Assembly: GCF_001942305.1 (NCBI RefSeq)
Contig: NZ_MKKE01000018.1
Location: 1-64,000, forward strand
DNA length: 64,000 nt
Direction: 5' to 3'
From: Saccharomonospora sp. CUA-673
Lineage (GTDB): Bacteria; Actinomycetota; Actinomycetes; Mycobacteriales; Pseudonocardiaceae
Shown: positions 52,387 through 61,005 of the stretch, piece after piece
Layout: each line of letters opens with the position of its first letter
Numbering within the stretch: position 1 is the first letter of the stretch
Notes under the pieces: generated by a model
Told to the model about the DNA's origin: nothing
Databases searched by the model: none
Seen by the model: only the letters and a program-made list of their open reading frames with translations
Position numbers and translations under genes: made by a program

Positions 52387-53087
52387 TCAACTCCGTCGCC
52401 TGTGATCGGGGCTGCTGGTGAGGTGGGCCATGGACCATTGCGGCCGGCCCTGTTTGATGGGCACGCACGAACCGGGGAATTCGGTGACGAACTCGGCGCC
52501 CTGGGCGTCGAGGCCGTCGAGGAATTCCGGAAGCCGCCGCATGGCACCGGTGTCGATGTCGTGCAGGACGACCACCGACCAGTCGGTGCCGGCGGTCTGC
52601 TCGAATCCGGTGTCGACCCAGCCGGTCGGGTCGTCCCAGTCGTGGGGCAGGACGTTCCACAGCACGCACGTGTAGCGGTGCTGCTGCAGGTAGTCCACGG
52701 CTGCCGGACTGAACACGTGCGTGCCGAGGACGCCTCCGCCGGCGTAGGGCCGGAAGAGCCGCTCGCCGGTGGTGTCGCTCGCCCCGGACAGGGCGTCGAT
52801 GTCGGACTCGATGGCGCTGATCTCGGCGGCCACGGCCTCCTCCGGGTCGTCGGCGGAGCCAGTTGCACGGTGTGGGTGGCGGTGTGGTGCCCGATCCGGT
52901 GCCCGGCGGCCGCGACCCGCCGGGCGAGGTCGTACCCACCGGGTTCCCGGAGTCGGGTGCCGACCATGAAGAACGTGGCGGTGATGTCCCGCGCCGCCAG
53001 CTCGTCGAGTACCGCCTCGGTGACACCGGGCGTGGGCCCGTTGTCGAACGTCAGCGCCACCCGCTTGCGCTCGATGCCCTCGGACAT
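52387..53087 (-). CDS. Polysaccharide-deacetylase-fold protein, one apparent frameshift
   Basis: A NodB-fold hydrolase. The first motif reads LTFDNGPTPGVTE where TFDDGP is normal, so the metal-binding second Asp is Asn. The second motif is intact (GHHTATHTVQ). The frame breaks near 52857 and the rest (SADDPEEAVAAEISAI, then LWNVLPHDWDDPTGW and VVLHDIDTGAMRRLPEFLDGL) is in another frame. Adding one base gives 233 residues. GAGGAGG precedes ATG 53087. First gene of the operon; its link to the VOC and FAH enzymes implies a small-molecule amide or ester substrate rather than a polysaccharide. Confidence 0.82.
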
Positions 53088-53158
53088 CCGACGACCTCCT
53101 CGTGCCGCGGCAATCTGCCCACCCCGACGGTAAGCACGGGCCTCTCGAGATCACAAGG

Positions 53159-53175
53159 GATTTTCGAGAAAAATC
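53159..53175 (-). promoter_or_regulatory. GntR operator candidate, copy 1 (before the operon)
   Basis: GATTTTCGAGAAAAATC is a near-palindrome (GATTTT on each side) about 72 bp upstream of the operon start, in the 184-bp gap before the aldo/keto reductase stop. Its core recurs at 51128-51141. Confidence 0.6.
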
Positions 53176-53271
53176 GGACATCCGAGGGACGGTGTCACCC
53201 GAGGGGCGGTGGGAGCACCGAGCGGACGCGGCACTGCGACGGCACTTGCCTCGCCGCCGTGTGGACGTGTG

Positions 53272-54207
53272 TCAGGGGATGGTGTGTCCGGCAGCTTTCA
53301 GCAGGCCGTACCACTCGGCGCGGGTGAGCGGGAGGTCCGATCCGGCGGCGGCCTCACCGATGCGTTCCGGCCTGGTCGTGCCGAGCACGACCTGCATGCC
53401 TGCCGGGTGGCGCGTGATCCACGCCGTGGCGACGGCCGTGGGCGTGACGTCGTAGGCGGCGGCGAGCCGGTCCAGTTCGGCGTTCAGCTGCGGATACTCG
53501 TCGGCGCCGAGGAACACGCCGGGCTCGACGCCCTTCTGGAACGGCGACCAGGCCTGCACGGTGATGCCGTGCAGTCGGCAGTAGTCGAGGATGCCGCCGC
53601 CGTCGCGCGTGACCGAGTCCTCCTCACCGGCCATGTTGGACGCCAGGCCCTGCGCGACGACCGTGGAATGGGTGATCGACAGCTGGATCTGGTTGACCGT
53701 GATGGGCTGGGTGACCGCCGTCCTGAGCAGGTCGATCTGCCGCGGCGTGTGGTTCGACACCCCGAACGCCCGCACCTTGCCGCTCGCCTCGAGGTCGTCG
53801 AACGCCCGCGCCACCTCGTCGGGTTCGACGAGCGCGTCGGGCCGGTGGATGAGCAGCACGTCGAGGTAGTCGGTGCCGAGCGCGGTCAACGACTCCTCGG
53901 CCGAGGTGACGATGTGCTCGTAGGAGGAATCGTAGTACGACTCGCCGGCGATGATGCCGGTCTTGCTCTGCAGCATGATCTGCTCGCGTTCGGACGGTGT
54001 CAGCGTCACCGCCCGGCCGAACATGCGCTCGCACAGATGCCGCTCGCCGCCGTAGATGTCGGCGTGGTCGAACACGTCCACCCCAGCCTCGCGCGCGGCG
54101 GTGTAGAGCGCACGGATCTCCTCGTCCGTGCTGCCGGAGATCCGCATCATCCCGGCGACGATGTTGGCGGCATTCCGGCCGGTCGGTCCGAACGGGACGG
54201 TTCGCAT
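53272..54207 (-). CDS. Aldo/keto reductase (YdhF-like)
   Basis: A 311-residue NADPH-dependent TIM-barrel reductase. The catalytic tetrad is visible: Asp and Tyr in FDHADIYGG near residue 43, Lys in QSKTGII near 84 and His in LLIHRPDAL near 125. The C-terminal TTRPERIGEAA holds the NADPH phosphate site (the RxxRI-like pattern). No substrate is implied. ATG 54207 sits in front of the conserved first strand (RTVPFGPTG). It lies between the deacetylase operon and a relic of a GH3 glucosidase. Confidence 0.85.
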   Translation of the reverse strand: MRTVPFGPTGRNAANIVAGMMRISGSTDEEIRALYTAAREAGVDVFDHADIYGGERHLCERMFGRAVTLTPSEREQIMLQSKTGIIAGESYYDSSYEHIVTSAEESLTALGTDYLDVLLIHRPDALVEPDEVARAFDDLEASGKVRAFGVSNHTPRQIDLLRTAVTQPITVNQIQLSITHSTVVAQGLASNMAGEEDSVTRDGGGILDYCRLHGITVQAWSPFQKGVEPGVFLGADEYPQLNAELDRLAAAYDVTPTAVATAWITRHPAGMQVVLGTTRPERIGEAAAGSDLPLTRAEWYGLLKAAGHTIP

Positions 54208-54309
54208 GAGGGTGCTGGCTCCTGGGTGCTCGTACGGGGGGTCGCCGACCAATCTACGTCCGGCGGCCGCCCCCGGCCACGCGGTTACGGTGGAGGCGGG
54301 CTCGCTCCC

Positions 54310-54612
54310 GGACATGTCGACCACCGGTCCTCGAGCCGCGACATCCGGTGCACGGCAACGGTGCACCTCGACGGCGACGGCAGCGCGGCGCCGCTGTCGA
54401 TGGACGCGACCGCCGAGGACTTCCTGGCCCGCGCCGACGCCCGCGAGTGGCTGTTGCAGCAGTTCGACGGCATGGGCATGGGCGAGGCGCTCACCGACCC
54501 GGAGCACGGCCGGATGCTGCGCGCCATCCCACGCGTCCGCCTTGCGCGGTTCCCCGGCACCGGACTGGACGAGACCGCCGTGCGCACCGCCATCCACCAC
54601 TTCGGCGGCTGA
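54310..54612 (+). pseudogene. 3' remnant of a GH3 beta-glucosidase gene
   Basis: The last ~100 codons resemble the end of glycoside hydrolase family 3 enzymes. RSSSRDIRCTATVHLDGDG matches the Fn3-like strand GxSSRDIRxxATVxL, then LSMDATAEDFLARADAREWL and MLRAIPRVRLARFPGTGLDE match the small C-terminal extension. There is no upstream catalytic domain: the preceding 100 bp belong to the aldo/keto reductase side. The frame stays open with no start where a complete protein would begin, so this is a truncated relic. Confidence 0.6.
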
Positions 54613-54633
54613 CCGGGACCGGAGGGCCCACGC

Positions 54634-55404
54634 TCACCGCGGTTTGTGGCCGAGTGCGGCGGAAATGCGCCCCGCACTGCGGCTCATCACCTGCACGAGA
54701 CCGCGCATCCGCGCCGCCGGCATGTACGGCCGGGTGGCCGACACGCTGATCGCCCCGACGACGGCGCCGGATGCGTCACGGACCGGGGCCGCCACGCAAC
54801 GGATGCCGGGCTCGTTGTCCTCGAGGTCCATCGCCACCTGGGCCGCGGCGTACTCGTGCATCCGCGCCGTAAAGGTCTCGACGTCGTCGGGCCGCGCCTG
54901 CTCAGGGGCGACAGCGGTCTCGGCCTCGTACAAGTGCTCCCACTCGTCCGGCGTGTCGACCAGCAACGCCATCCCCACCCCCGTACGGGTCAGCGGCATT
55001 CGGTGGCCGATCCGGGAACGCATCTCCGCTCCCCTGGACCCGGGCAGTTTGTCGAGGTAGAGCACCGACGAACCGTCCCGGACCGCAAGGTGAACGGTGT
55101 CCTTCAACTGGTCGGACAACTCCTCCAGCACCGGACGGGCGACGACCGGCAACGGATTTCCGTGCAGTGCCTGGAAACCCAGCTCGATCAAGGTCGGCCC
55201 AAGGGTGTAGCCGTCCCGCCCGGTCCGCAGGTAGCCCTCACGTACCAGCAGCTGGACGAGTCGATGTGCGGTGCTACGCCCCAGTCCGGTGCGCTCGACC
55301 ACGGCGCGCAGGTCGTCGGCACCGTCGGCGACGGCCCGGACTACGGCCAGGCCGCGGGCGAGCGTCTGCGTGCCCGGTGGAACCGGGGTTTCCTCGACAG
55401 TCAC
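54634..55404 (-). CDS. IclR-family regulator of the galactonate operon
   Basis: A 256-residue regulator. The winged helix-turn-helix is LARGLAVVRAVADGADDLRAVVERTGLGRSTAHRLVQLLVREGYL near residue 15 (core TGLGRSTAHRLVQLL), then the GAF-like effector domain (LSDQLKDTVHLAVRDGSSVLYLDKLPG near 95) and the conserved RPYMPAARMRGLV at the end. It is divergent from dgoK, and two TATCGGGA sites lie between, so it is the likely repressor (a KdgR/IclR-type) of the galactonate genes. GTG 55404 is the start. Confidence 0.9.
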   Translation of the reverse strand: MTVEETPVPPGTQTLARGLAVVRAVADGADDLRAVVERTGLGRSTAHRLVQLLVREGYLRTGRDGYTLGPTLIELGFQALHGNPLPVVARPVLEELSDQLKDTVHLAVRDGSSVLYLDKLPGSRGAEMRSRIGHRMPLTRTGVGMALLVDTPDEWEHLYEAETAVAPEQARPDDVETFTARMHEYAAAQVAMDLEDNEPGIRCVAAPVRDASGAVVGAISVSATRPYMPAARMRGLVQVMSRSAGRISAALGHKPR

Positions 55405-55418
55405 AGCTCGATCCTACA

Positions 55419-55446
55419 TATCGGGACAGTGTTGGCATTATCGGGA
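55419..55446. promoter_or_regulatory. Paired TATCGGGA sites in the IclR/dgoK intergenic region
   Basis: TATCGGGA occurs at 55419-55426 and 55439-55446, exactly 20 bp apart. The second is followed by AAGCTTTTCC, part of a GGAAAGC-type dyad. The arrangement fits an IclR dimer or tetramer site. Confidence 0.55.
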
Positions 55447-55468
55447 AAGCTTTTCCAGAGTGCCCCGC

Positions 55469-56431
55469 ATGACCGAGGCCCGTTCGACCCCGAGCCTGAT
55501 CGCGCTCGACTGGGGAACCACCGCACAGCGCGCGTGGCTGCTCGACGACGCCGGGCAGATCGTCGACTCGCGGCGTCCGGACCAGGGTCTGCTCTCGACG
55601 ACGGCCGGCATCGACCCGCACGACGACGCGGCACGTGCCCGCGCCTACGAATCGGCGTTCCGCGCCACGTGCGGTGACTGGCTCGACGCGCACCCCGATC
55701 TTCCGGTGATCGCCTGCGGAATGGTCGGCAGCGCCCAGGGGTGGGCCGACGCCGGCTACCTGACCGTTCCCACGAAACCGGCGTACGGACCCGGCTCGCT
55801 CACACCGGTGGCCCACCGCGACGGCGTCGTGCACCTCGTACCCGGCCTGCGGGTTCCGAGCCGCGACGCCGCGGCGGGCAATGTCATTCGCGGTGAGGAG
55901 ACCCAGATCGTCGGTGCGCTCGAGGCACTCGGAGATCCGGTCGGACAGCTCACGCTCGTCCTTCCCGGTACGCACAGCAAATGGGTCCACGTCGACGACG
56001 GCACCGTGCTCTCCTTCGCCACCGCGATGTCGGGCGAGCTGTTCGGGCTGTTGACGACCGACAGCATCCTCGCCCGCACGGCCACCGAACCCGTTCGCGA
56101 CGACGAGGCGTTCACGCGGGGGCTGTCGGCCGGCGGTTCCGGGCGCGGCCTGCTCACCGAACTGTTCGGCGCCCGTCCGCTCGTGCTCGACGGCCTGCTC
56201 GATCCGGCCTCCCTCGCCGATTACGTGTCGGGCGTGCTGATCGCCGACGAGGTCGCCCACCTGATGCCCGACTCGGGGCCGGTCGCGCTGTGCGGCAGCG
56301 CCGACCTGTGTCGCCGGTACTCCCGGGCACTGGCCGTCCACGGCTTCGAGCCGACCGTGCTGGTCGAAGACGTCACAGCTCGCGGACTGTGGCACATCGC
56401 CCGTTCCGCCGGACTTCAGGAGACACCATGA
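55469..56431 (+). CDS. dgoK: 2-dehydro-3-deoxygalactonokinase
   Basis: A 320-residue kinase of the DgoK family that phosphorylates 2-keto-3-deoxygalactonate. The start LIALDWGTTAQRAWLLDD near residue 10 is the ATP phosphate-1 loop, MVGSAQGWADAGYL near 86 and VPGLRVPSRDAAAGNVIRGEETQIVGAL near 125 (core DVIRGEETQI) are family signatures, and LVLPGTHSKWVHVDDG near 163 is the substrate region. The stop overlaps dgoA by ATGA. With dgoA and dgoD this gives a complete De Ley-Doudoroff route. Confidence 0.92.
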   Translation: MTEARSTPSLIALDWGTTAQRAWLLDDAGQIVDSRRPDQGLLSTTAGIDPHDDAARARAYESAFRATCGDWLDAHPDLPVIACGMVGSAQGWADAGYLTVPTKPAYGPGSLTPVAHRDGVVHLVPGLRVPSRDAAAGNVIRGEETQIVGALEALGDPVGQLTLVLPGTHSKWVHVDDGTVLSFATAMSGELFGLLTTDSILARTATEPVRDDEAFTRGLSAGGSGRGLLTELFGARPLVLDGLLDPASLADYVSGVLIADEVAHLMPDSGPVALCGSADLCRRYSRALAVHGFEPTVLVEDVTARGLWHIARSAGLQETP

Positions 56432-57030
56432 ACGACACCGGACTGATCGCGATCCTGCGCGGCGTCACACCGGGCGGCGTCGTCGCTGTGGGCGAGGCCC
56501 TCGTCGACGCAGGTATCCGCGCGATCGAGGTACCGCTGAACTCGCCCGAACCGTTCACCTCCGTCGAGCGGCTGGCCACGTCCCTGGGCGCCCACTGCGT
56601 GATCGGTGCCGGCACGGTACTGACGGCCGCCGACGTCGCCCGTACCCGTGACGCGGGCGGGCAGATCGTCGTCGCCCCCAACTGCGATCCCGAGGTCATC
56701 GACGCGACCATCCACAACGGACTGCTCCCCTACCCCGGCGTGGCCACTCCGACGGAGGCCTTCGCCGCGGCCCGGGCCGGTGCGCGACACCTGAAGCTGT
56801 TCCCGGCGGACACGATCGGCATCGCCGGGATGACGGCATGGCGAGCGGTCCTGCCCTCCGACGTCGAGATGCTGCCGGTGGGCGGGATCGACGAGACCAA
56901 CCTCGCCGCGTGGTCCGCGGCGGGGGCAGGCGGAGCCGGCCTCGGCTCGGCCCTGTACCGGCCTGGGGACTCCCCCGCGGAGGTCGGCGATCGGGCGCGC
57001 GCGATGCAGCGCGCCTGGACGGGCGACTGA
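56428..57030 (+). CDS. dgoA: 2-dehydro-3-deoxy-6-phosphogalactonate aldolase
   Basis: A 200-residue class I aldolase of the KDPG/KDPGal type that splits the DgoK product to pyruvate and glyceraldehyde 3-phosphate. [10 protein letters not shown] near residue 5, the catalytic base Glu in [13 protein letters not shown] near 30, the Schiff-base Lys in HLKLFPAD near 120 and the phosphate site [13 protein letters not shown] near 150 are intact. NSPEP in place of TPxAxxxI is the KDPGal form. The ATG overlaps the dgoK stop. Confidence 0.92.
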   Translation: MNDTGLIAILRGVTPGGVVAVGEALVDAGIRAIEVPLNSPEPFTSVERLATSLGAHCVIGAGTVLTAADVARTRDAGGQIVVAPNCDPEVIDATIHNGLLPYPGVATPTEAFAAARAGARHLKLFPADTIGIAGMTAWRAVLPSDVEMLPVGGIDETNLAAWSAAGAGGAGLGSALYRPGDSPAEVGDRARAMQRAWTGD

Positions 57031-57074
57031 ACCGGCAACGCATCAACGGTACTCACCGAGAAGGAAGAATTCAG

Positions 57075-58223
57075 ATGAAAATCGTGTCAATGACGACATA
57101 TCGGGTTCCGCCGCGTTGGCTGTTCCTGAAGGTCGAGACCGACGAGGGAATCACCGGCTGGGGCGAGCCGGTCCTGGAGGGCCGCGCCGACGCCGTGGCC
57201 GCCACCGTCGAGGAGCTCTCCGACTATCTCGTGGGCCAGGATCCCTCGAACATCGAGGATCTGTGGAGCGTGCTGTACCGGGGTGGTTTCTACCGGGGCG
57301 GTGGCATCCACATGAGTGCCCTGGCCGGTATCGACCAGGCCTTGTGGGACATCAAGGGCAAGGCACTCGGCGTCCCGGCGCACGAGCTGCTCGGTGGCCG
57401 GGTTCGTGACCGCATCAAGGTCTACTCGTGGATCGGCGGGGACCGCCCGGCCGACACGGCGCAGGCCGCCCGCCAGGTGGTCGACCGCGGTTTCACCGCG
57501 GTCAAGATGAACGGCACCGAGGAGTTGCAGTACCTCGACACCTGGGCCAAGGTCGATCGGTGCGTGGCGAACGTCGCCGCGGTCCGCGAGGCCGTGGGGC
57601 CGGATATCGGCATCGGCGTCGACTTCCACGGGCGCGTGCACAAGCCGATGGCCAAGGTACTGCTGCGCGAGCTGGAGCCCTACCGGTTGATGTTCGTCGA
57701 GGAACCGGTCCTCTCGGAGCACGTGGACGGGTTCCTCGACACCCTCAGGAACTCGCCCATCCCGATCGCGCTGGGCGAGCGGCTGTACTCCCGGTGGGAC
57801 TTCAAGTCCGTGCTGGCCTCCGGTGCCGTGGACATCATCCAGCCCGACCCGTCGCACTGTGGTGGTATCACCGAGGCCCGCAAGATCGCCCACATGGCCG
57901 AGGCCTACGACGTCGCGCTCGCCCTCCACTGTCCACTCGGGCCGATCGCCCTGGCGGCGTGCCTGCAGATCGACGCCGGCTGCCACAACGCCACGATCCA
58001 GGAACAGAGCCTCGGCATCCACTACAACACCTCCAACGACCTGTTGGACTACCTCACCGATCCGGCCGTGTTCACCTACGACACCGGACAGGTCGCGATC
58101 CCCACCGGCCCGGGCCTGGGCGTCGACATCAACGAGGAGTACGTCGTCGAGCGGGCCGCCCAGGGACACCGGTGGCGCAACCCGGTCTGGCGGCACAGCG
58201 ACGGTTCGGTGGCGGAGTGGTGA
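57075..58223 (+). CDS. dgoD: D-galactonate dehydratase
   Basis: A 382-residue enolase-superfamily enzyme that dehydrates D-galactonate to 2-keto-3-deoxygalactonate. Mg2+ ligands lie in [15 protein letters not shown] near residue 180 (Asp and catalytic His), [12 protein letters not shown] near 207 and [13 protein letters not shown] near 235. The catalytic His is in [13 protein letters not shown] near 285. The [11 protein letters not shown] pattern is the DgoD form. A purine-rich GAAGGAAGAA precedes ATG 57075. Confidence 0.93.
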   Translation: MKIVSMTTYRVPPRWLFLKVETDEGITGWGEPVLEGRADAVAATVEELSDYLVGQDPSNIEDLWSVLYRGGFYRGGGIHMSALAGIDQALWDIKGKALGVPAHELLGGRVRDRIKVYSWIGGDRPADTAQAARQVVDRGFTAVKMNGTEELQYLDTWAKVDRCVANVAAVREAVGPDIGIGVDFHGRVHKPMAKVLLRELEPYRLMFVEEPVLSEHVDGFLDTLRNSPIPIALGERLYSRWDFKSVLASGAVDIIQPDPSHCGGITEARKIAHMAEAYDVALALHCPLGPIALAACLQIDAGCHNATIQEQSLGIHYNTSNDLLDYLTDPAVFTYDTGQVAIPTGPGLGVDINEEYVVERAAQGHRWRNPVWRHSDGSVAEW

Positions 58224-58228
58224 CGGCG

Positions 58229-59545
58229 ATGACTTCCGGAACCACGACACCGGCCAGGACGGGGCGGCCGTCCAAGGTCCGCGTGATCGTCGCGGTGATG
58301 CTCTTCGTCACCGTCGTGATCAACTACATGGATCGCGCCAACCTGTCGATCGCGATGCCCGCCCTGTCCGGCGACCTGGACCTGTCCACCGCACAGCAAG
58401 GCCTGCTGCTCTCGGCATTCGGGTGGACGTACGCGGCCATGCAGCTTCCCGGCGGCTGGCTCGTCGACCGGGTGTCCCCACGGGTGCTCTACACACTGTG
58501 CCTGATCCTGTGGTCGCTGGCGACGTTCTTCATGGGCATCGTCGGCGGGTTCGCCGCTCTGGTGGTCCTGCGGCTGCTCGTCGGCGCATTGGAGGCACCG
58601 GCATACCCGATCAACAGCCGGGTCGCCACGGCGTGGTTCCCGGAACGGGAGCGCGCGACGGCCATCGGCTTCTACACCTCCGGACAGTTCATCGGCCTGG
58701 CGCTGCTGACACCGGTGCTGTCGTGGCTGCAGGCCGCGATGTCCTGGCACTGGGTGTTCATCCTGACCGGTGTCGTCGGAATCGTCTGGGGCGCGGTCTG
58801 GTACCTCGTGTACCGGGAGCCGCGCGACTCGCGTGCCAACGAGGCCGAGATCGACCTGATCCGCTCGGGTGGCGGCCTGGTGGAGCTCGCCGAGGACCGA
58901 CCGCAGGAGCGCCCGCGGAACACCCGCGGCGACGTCGCGACCGTATTGGGCCGCAAGAAGCTGTGGGGAATCTACATCGGACAGTTCTGTCTGACCTCGA
59001 CCCTGTGGTTCTTCCTCACGTGGTTCCCCACGTACCTGGTCGATTACCGTGGGATGGACTACATCGAGTCGGGTCTGCTGGCCTCGCTTCCCTACGTCGC
59101 GGCGGTGATCGGCGTGGTGTCCTCGGGGCTGGTCTCGGATCTGCTGTTGCGCAAGGGCGTGTCGCTGAGCCTGGCGCGCAAGGCGCCGATCATCACCGGC
59201 CTGCTGTTGACCACCCTGATGGCGGGCGCGGCGTTCACCGACTCCACGGCACTGGTGATCACGTTCCTGTCGATCGCGTTCTTCGGCAACGGGCTCGCGT
59301 CGATCACCTGGTCACTGGTGTCCGCGCTGGCCCCGCAACGACTGCTCGGTCTCACCGGCGGCATGTTCAACTTCATCGGCAACCTGTCGTCGATCGCGAC
59401 CCCGATCGTGATCGGGTTCCTCGTCACCGACGAGAGCTTCACCCCCGCGTTCGGCTACATGACCGCGGTGACCGTCGTCGGCATCCTGTCGTACGTGTTC
59501 CTGGTCGGCAGGATCGAGCGAGTGTCCGAACGGCAGCCGAGCTGA
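58229..59545 (+). CDS. MFS transporter, anion:cation symporter family (DgoT/ExuT-like)
   Basis: A 438-residue major-facilitator protein with twelve helices. NYMDRANLSIAMPALSGDLDLS near residue 31 (core YMDRANLSIA) is the ACS family signature, and LVDRVSPRVLYT and RLLVGALEAPAYPINSRVATAWFPERERATAIG near 115 (core AWFPERERATA) are typical of hexuronate and galactonate symporters. It is the last gene of the dgo operon, so galactonate uptake is the natural role. GGAGTGG lies before ATG 58229; a GTG at 58220 overlaps the dgoD stop and is possible. Confidence 0.9.
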   Translation: MTSGTTTPARTGRPSKVRVIVAVMLFVTVVINYMDRANLSIAMPALSGDLDLSTAQQGLLLSAFGWTYAAMQLPGGWLVDRVSPRVLYTLCLILWSLATFFMGIVGGFAALVVLRLLVGALEAPAYPINSRVATAWFPERERATAIGFYTSGQFIGLALLTPVLSWLQAAMSWHWVFILTGVVGIVWGAVWYLVYREPRDSRANEAEIDLIRSGGGLVELAEDRPQERPRNTRGDVATVLGRKKLWGIYIGQFCLTSTLWFFLTWFPTYLVDYRGMDYIESGLLASLPYVAAVIGVVSSGLVSDLLLRKGVSLSLARKAPIITGLLLTTLMAGAAFTDSTALVITFLSIAFFGNGLASITWSLVSALAPQRLLGLTGGMFNFIGNLSSIATPIVIGFLVTDESFTPAFGYMTAVTVVGILSYVFLVGRIERVSERQPS

Positions 59546-59566
59546 CCGAGGATGCCGTCGTGCGGT

Positions 59567-59601
59567 CTGCGTGCCGGGGCCTGACGGGCGCCGGCACGCA
59601 G
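59567..59601 (+). terminator. Terminator after the galactonate operon
   Basis: CTGCGTGCCGG (59567-59577) and CCGGCACGCAG (59591-59601) are perfect 11-bp arms around a 13-base loop, 22 bp after the MFS stop. Confidence 0.8.
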
Positions 59602-59619
59602 GCCGCGAGAGGATGAGGC

Positions 59620-59826
59620 ATGCACGATGTTGCCGTCAGTACCGACTCCATCCGACTCGGTCAGTTCCTCAAGCTCGCCGGCGCGGTCGACGCCGGCTCC
59701 GATGTGCGGTCCCTGTTGGGCGAGGGCCTGGTCCGGGTCAACGGCGAGCCCGAGAGCCGCCGGGGCCGGCAGCTCGTCCACGGCGACATCGTCACCGTGG
59801 ACGAGGCCGAGTTCCGCGTCGCCTGA
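59620..59826 (+). CDS. S4-domain RNA-binding protein (YbcJ/RlbA-like)
   Basis: A 68-residue protein consisting of one S4 domain: SIRLGQFLKLAGAVDAGSDVRSLLGEGLVRVNGEPESRRGRQLVHGDIVTV (core LKLAGAVDAGSDVRSLL, VRVNGEPESRRGRQL). Such single-domain proteins (YaaA/YbcJ type) bind structured RNA, often ribosomal. It starts 18 bp after the dgo terminator and is a monocistron with AGAGGATGAG before the ATG. Confidence 0.85.
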   Translation: MHDVAVSTDSIRLGQFLKLAGAVDAGSDVRSLLGEGLVRVNGEPESRRGRQLVHGDIVTVDEAEFRVA

Positions 59827-59847
59827 GCCGGCCGGCGCGGGACGCCG

Positions 59848-60021
59848 TCAGCCGTCTTCGGACTGCCCGGTCCCCTCGCTCCGCGCGTCGGTGAAATCGT
59901 CCCCGCGCTGGGCCTGGTCGTCCTCGTCGGGGCCGATCTGCATCGCGCAGCAGGCGTCGCCCCCGCTCGATGACTTCCCGCCGAAGAGCTTCGACATCAA
60001 GCCCTTTCCCTTACCTGCCAT
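59848..60021 (-). CDS. Small Cys-Cys protein linked to the permease
   Basis: A 57-residue protein. The start MAGKGKGLMSKLFGGK is basic and probably helical, followed by SSSGGDACCAMQIGPDEDD with a CC pair, and an acidic polar tail. AGGAG precedes ATG 60021. It follows the permease gene by 26 bp and is almost certainly co-transcribed. Similar short proteins with a CC motif accompany this permease family in other bacteria, where they may deliver or sense the metal(loid); this is an inference. Confidence 0.65.
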   Translation of the reverse strand: MAGKGKGLMSKLFGGKSSSGGDACCAMQIGPDEDDQAQRGDDFTDARSEGTGQSEDG

Positions 60022-60047
60022 GGTGTTTCTCCTTCTCCGGACAGAAT

Positions 60048-60932
60048 TCAGGCGAACATCGGGAGGATCAGGCCTCCGCCGATGGCGACGGTCATGACCG
60101 AGGCCAGGAACGCGATCAGGAGTCGCGGTTTGAAGATGGCGCTCAGCATGGTGACCTCGGGGATGCTGGCTCCGGTACCGCCGATGATCATCGCGAACAC
60201 CGGGCCGACACCCACCCCCGAGCTGATGAGCGACATGCCGATCGGCAGCGCGGCGGTTCCCCTGATGTACAAGGGAACTCCGATGAGCGCGGCAAGCGGC
60301 ACAGCCCAGACGGCGTTGCCGAACCCCTCGAGCAGACTCTGCGGGACGGCGCCGTGGATGACGGCCCCGATGGCGACGCCGATGACGAGCGGGATCCACA
60401 TCTTGCGCAGGGTCTGCACGGTTTCGCCGATCGCCACGCGACTCTCGGGGCGCAGACCCTGCCACGGTCCGTCGTCCGGTGCCCCGCCGCTGACGCGCAC
60501 CTTGCGCACCTGCCGCGCCAACCCGAGTTGGTCCCAGATGAGCGCGAGCACCATGGCGCTGACGACGATGACGACCGCGTAGGCCAGCATCATCTGCCAG
60601 CCCAGCAGGACGGCGATCATCGCGAGGATGATGGGGTCCACGAGCGGGGACACGATCAGGAAGGCGGCCGCTCCCGAGAACGGGGCACCGGCTCGGATCA
60701 TGCCCGTCAGCATCGGAACCGTGGAGCACGAGCAGAACGGGGTGATCGCCCCGATCAGCACTCCCTTCGCGGGCGCGGTGAATCGGTTGCCCGAGAGCCA
60801 TCCCTTGAGCCGCTCGGTGCCGACCCTGCGGTTGATGAGCACGACGACGAACGTGATGACCATGAACAGGGCCAGTAGTTCGACCAGGAGCAGCCCGAAG
60901 AACTGCAACGTCTCCGGCCAGGTGCGTGTCAT
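60048..60932 (-). CDS. Permease of the ArsP/PF03773 family (organoarsenical or metal efflux)
   Basis: A 294-residue membrane protein with about eight to ten helices. The family signature is ITPFCSCSTVPMLTGM near residue 61, with its Cys pair, followed by GAAAFLIVSPLVDPIIL. The second half repeats the fold (GTAALPIGMSLISSGVGVGPVFAMIIGG). ArsP-type proteins export trivalent organoarsenicals. It is divergent from the ArsR gene with a dyad-rich gap between, so it is ArsR-controlled. Confidence 0.85.
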   Translation of the reverse strand: MTRTWPETLQFFGLLLVELLALFMVITFVVVLINRRVGTERLKGWLSGNRFTAPAKGVLIGAITPFCSCSTVPMLTGMIRAGAPFSGAAAFLIVSPLVDPIILAMIAVLLGWQMMLAYAVVIVVSAMVLALIWDQLGLARQVRKVRVSGGAPDDGPWQGLRPESRVAIGETVQTLRKMWIPLVIGVAIGAVIHGAVPQSLLEGFGNAVWAVPLAALIGVPLYIRGTAALPIGMSLISSGVGVGPVFAMIIGGTGASIPEVTMLSAIFKPRLLIAFLASVMTVAIGGGLILPMFA

Positions 60933-60941
60933 GGATCAACC

Positions 60942-60990
60942 CATCGATAGATGTCAATGCGTCGACCATATCGACAAACATCGATGAGAG
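60942..60990. promoter_or_regulatory. ArsR-type operator region
   Basis: CATCGATAGATG (60942-60953) and ACATCGATGAG (60979-60989) share CATCGAT and are arranged as imperfect inverted elements between the divergent permease and ArsR genes. Shorter repeats (TCGACCATATCGACA) lie between them. Confidence 0.5.
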
Positions 60991-61005
60991 GAACCCTGTG
61001 GCAGA

